Shown one piece after another: positions 61,384 through 64,000 of a DNA stretch of 64,000 nucleotides (position 1 is its first letter; every line of letters starts with the position of its first letter). The notes under the pieces are model-generated. The model worked only from the letters and a program-made list of their open reading frames with translations, searched no databases and was not told where the DNA came from. The stretch comes from Sequoia sempervirens. Taxonomy: Eukaryota > Streptophyta > Pinopsida > Cupressales > Cupressaceae. The translations under genes were made by a program, and so were the position numbers. Location of the stretch: contig VDFB02193867.1 of the NCBI GenBank assembly GCA_007258455.2, positions 563,969,291 to 564,033,290 on the forward strand, read 5' to 3'.

Positions 61384-61667
61384 ATGTCTACTAAAGTGGG
61401 CTTTGTGGATGGGTTCGCAGAGGACCCCAATATTGATTTTTTGCTAGCCCCTATTGGTCTCTCCATGGAGTCTGGCTCTACGGGCATGGCCGCTCGACCT
61501 TCAGATCCTAATCTTGTAAGTATGGTTTTTCTTTATCTTGTACTTGTTGCAAATTTGGTGTTATTGTTTTTGATTCTATTTGCTTCTAGGTGTACATCTA
61601 CATGAGCCATCTTGACAAAGCATATACATGTGGAACTAGTTATGCATTCCTATTTTCCAGCATATAA
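61384..61667 (+). CDS. Candidate two-exon small ORF
   Basis: Exon 1 61384-61515 (44 codons, starts ATG), intron 61516-61589 (74 bp, begins gtaagt, ends ttgcttctag with a T-rich tract), exon 2 61590-61667 (25 codons and TAA). The join is in phase and gives 69 residues ('[19 protein letters not shown]' ... '[17 protein letters not shown]'). The exon is locally GC-richer than its surroundings. I do not recognise the protein. It may be a remnant of a larger gene or a captured piece near the Helitron. Confidence 0.3.
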
Positions 61668-61680
61668 AAGGATTGCTTTG

Positions 61681-62137
61681 ATGTATATGTATATCTATAT
61701 GCATATGTATGTATATATATGTATATGTATATATATGTATATGTGTATATATGTCTATGTATATATACATGTATATCTATATATTTATATATATATATAT
61801 ATGTATGTATGTATGTGTATGTTTGTATATGTATATGTATGTATATGTATGCATGTATGCATATGTATATATATATGTGTACGTATATGTATATGCATGT
61901 GTATATGCATATATGTATGTCTATTTGCATGGAAAAAAAAAACTACAATATGATAGATCATATATGAGGACAATAGATTTTGCGCTTTTACTATGAAATA
62001 AATGGCATGATGGCTCCTTTGATAGTGCAACCTAATGAAATTATAGTTTTTGACACTGCAACAATTAATATTTTATATGTATGTATATGTGTATATAAGT
62101 CTATGTATATATATATATGCATGTATATATATATATT

Positions 62138-62168
<31 letters not shown>

Positions 62169-62420
62169 GTATATGGTTATATATGTACATGTATGTATGT
62201 GTATGCATGTATATGTGTATGTATATGCATGTGTATGTATATGCATATGTGTATTTCTATGTATATGCAAAAAGAAATACTACAATATCGTAGATTAGAT
62301 ATGTAGAGAGCATATTTTTCCCAATTACTACGAAATTAATGCCACAACGATTTCTTTGATAATGCATCTTAATCAAAGCATAGTTTGTGAGATTGTAACA
62401 TTCAATATTGCATTTACTCC
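61681..62420 (+). repeat. Microsatellite-containing ~350-bp tandem duplication
   Basis: Two units, each a TATG/TATA block (61681-61931 and 62078-62270) followed by related sequence: 'aaaaactacaatatgataga' and 'aaatactacaatatcgtaga', then 'ctatgaaataaatggca' and 'ctacgaaattaatgcca'. Frames here are translated microsatellite. Confidence 0.75.
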
Positions 62421-62831
62421 ACCCACTCACATTTATTTTTCTTTGCTTGCCCCCATTGTGCAACAACGGCAAGATGCATTAAGCCTCGCACGAGCACAGA
62501 CTTGCTACCTAGCCCTCCTTGTCCTAAGGTTCTGAAGTCCTCTATGTATATTCGACTAGAATTTATATTTCCTAATGTTCAACCTATGCTATTCCTTTTT
62601 TGGTCATTCACATATATTGATTCATATACAGATGGATAGACATATATATAAATTGTTATATGTTTATGTATAATTTCCATGTTCAATGTATGTATGGGTA
62701 TATATGTATATTCATATATCCTAATTTACTTGAGCTTATATGTATACTCATAGGTTGTATGGGAAAAGTCAAGTTGCACAACCCAATCAATTGTTGAATT
62801 TAGAAAGGGTAAAAAATAGCAATGTAACTAT

Positions 62832-64000
62832 TTGTACTATAGGGAGCATAGAGAGGAAATATTCATGAAGCATTGCAAAAAATACTTACAGCAAAGGATA
62901 GCTACAACAACCACATCTGCATGCAAAAATGGTAACAGTGCTCCCTTGCAACACGAAATTCCAATGGAAAATGGCAACCCTTGTGTACAATCTCATAGGA
63001 GCTCCCCTATTGCACAAAAACATGAACAATACCTCAAAGAAATATTCAACAATAGCTATCGTGTTGTGGTAAAGTGATTTCAACATCGTATAGATGTGCC
63101 CTCCAACCTTTCTATTTTCCAAATATGTAGGGAAAGCTACATAGGGATGCACACTTGAATGTTAGGGTCAGAAGTCATATGTGTAAGGTGTTATTCTAAA
63201 AAGGGTGCCCATCAGTTCAAATCCACAAATGGAATGGATCCAAGCTCACAACCATTGTTTCTCAAAAAGTTAACACAAGTTGAAGAAATGCTTATTGATA
63301 GGGTGGCTCTAGTTTTATAGGTCACCCATGCTAGAGGAGGCCAATTTAAATATAGTGGTCACACGATAAGCTTCCCTCAGGATATCTCAAGCATCACAAA
63401 ACTTTTGGTGCACTGTCTGCAATACCTTGAGGTCGTTATTGCTCGCAAGACCACTATTGAAGGCGACAATTATGATTGTTATGTTAATAAACATCATGTC
63501 ATGGATGCATTGAAATACAAAATACAATATGACAAATACTACAACGATGTTGAGATTGATGTTGAGGCTTTGAATATGTTACCTAATGTTTCTATTGATG
63601 TGTCCAGTTTGTTGCATACAATAGAGAAAGTTTCAGGTGAAGACCCAATGCCATCAACCAACTCAACAAATGTTGGACAAGAAGAAAATGGTTCTTCAAA
63701 ATTTTCATCATTTATTCCTTGCTTACCAAATGGTAGACGAGAGCTACAAGCAATAAAAGACGTCTTGCAAATAGGAAAAAAAGACCAGAATATCTTATAT
63801 TGGCATGAAGTTATCTTTTCTCTTGTTAATGAATACAACATTGAAGGTTTATTTTCAATGGACTTTCCAACATTTTTCCCCACTGTACCAATGCTTCCCT
63901 TTCAATTGAGAAATATTAAAATTCACTTGCATGAATATGCCCTCCACCTAATGAGATATTTTGACCACAGGTCTGTTAAACATGTTAGGTTCAGATATTT
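62832..64000 (+). pseudogene. Helitron replicase-helicase, 5' part, runs off the window
   Basis: One frame from about 62832 to the right edge with stops near 63077, 63150 and 63318. It reads 'CVRCYSKKGAHQF', 'LTQVEEMLIDRVALVL', 'YSGHTISFPQDISSITKLL' (about 63180-63400): the Cys-rich segment and GH...FPQD motif upstream of the Helitron REP domain (DUF6570-like). An acidic linker follows, then 'SMDFPTFFPT' and 'HEYALHLMRYFDHRSVKHVR' (about 63850-63990), matching the start of the Helitron_like_N domain. The Rep two-Tyr motif and the helicase would lie beyond 64000. Decayed. Confidence 0.8.

Noticed and set aside
61612..62306. Open frames of 65-113 codons on both strands
   Set aside because: Same cause as above: microsatellite without stop codons in several frames.
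63539..63883. Minus-strand frame of 114 codons
   Set aside because: Shadow of the Helitron frame, which has recognisable domain sequence on plus.
1..64000. CRISPR arrays, bacterial operons, ribosome-binding sites or terminators
   Set aside because: The sequence is plant nuclear DNA dominated by eukaryotic transposons; the regular repeats here are minisatellites or element duplications without unique spacers.

Overview
The window looks like repeat-rich nuclear DNA of a vascular plant. The evidence is plant Ty3/gypsy and Ty1/copia retrotransposons, plant-style primer-binding sites (tRNA-Asn, -Arg, -Lys, initiator Met), a PPR gene fragment, an LRR gene fragment, a plant-type LINE, a tRNA-derived SINE, a Mutator-like element with 9-bp target duplications and a Helitron. 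Old, densely nested elements in AT-rich DNA fit a large genome, possibly a gymnosperm, but I cannot assign a species. No intact host gene is visible; nearly every coding stretch is a broken transposon gene.

Layout. 1-7228: the right part of a gag-only Ty3/gypsy-like element ending in a clear polypurine tract and 3' LTR (6259-7228). 7229-7630: AT-rich DNA with a foldback and a short degenerate TTAGGG-like array. 7631-28681: a 21-kb composite on the plus strand. It has two long direct copies (R1 7631-15298, R2 23091-28681), each holding a GC-rich block and a large ORF ('ORF1'). Between them lie a tRNA-Asn primer-binding site, gag, a pol with an RNase H-like domain ahead of reverse transcriptase, and integrase. 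The composite starts TGTTG, ends CAACA and sits inside the telomere-like array, which resumes at 28682-30715 with a roughly 490-bp higher-order period. 30716-36700: AT-rich DNA with two decayed minus-strand ORFs and a gene fragment present three times.

36700-53870 is a tandem duplication (copy A to about 47930, copy B to about 53870). Both copies carry an LRR fragment, a Mutator-like element with long inverted repeats, a LINE inside it and a PPR fragment. Copy A alone has a complete 5.37-kb copia element (38388-43758, 5-bp target duplication) and a 171-bp SINE (47581-47751, 16-bp target duplication); copy B keeps both empty sites. The order of events is therefore Mutator-like element, then LINE, then duplication, then copia and SINE. 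53870-62830: AT-rich DNA with the right terminus of the Mutator-like element (54825), a copia LTR remnant, tandem repeats of about 270 and 350 bp, long TATG/TATA microsatellites and one small two-exon ORF candidate. 62832-64000: the start of a decayed Helitron replicase gene that runs off the window.

Limits: all homology calls are by eye, repeat boundaries inside AT-rich DNA are approximate, and the true termini of the 21-kb composite are not settled because primer-binding-like sites occur on both strands.
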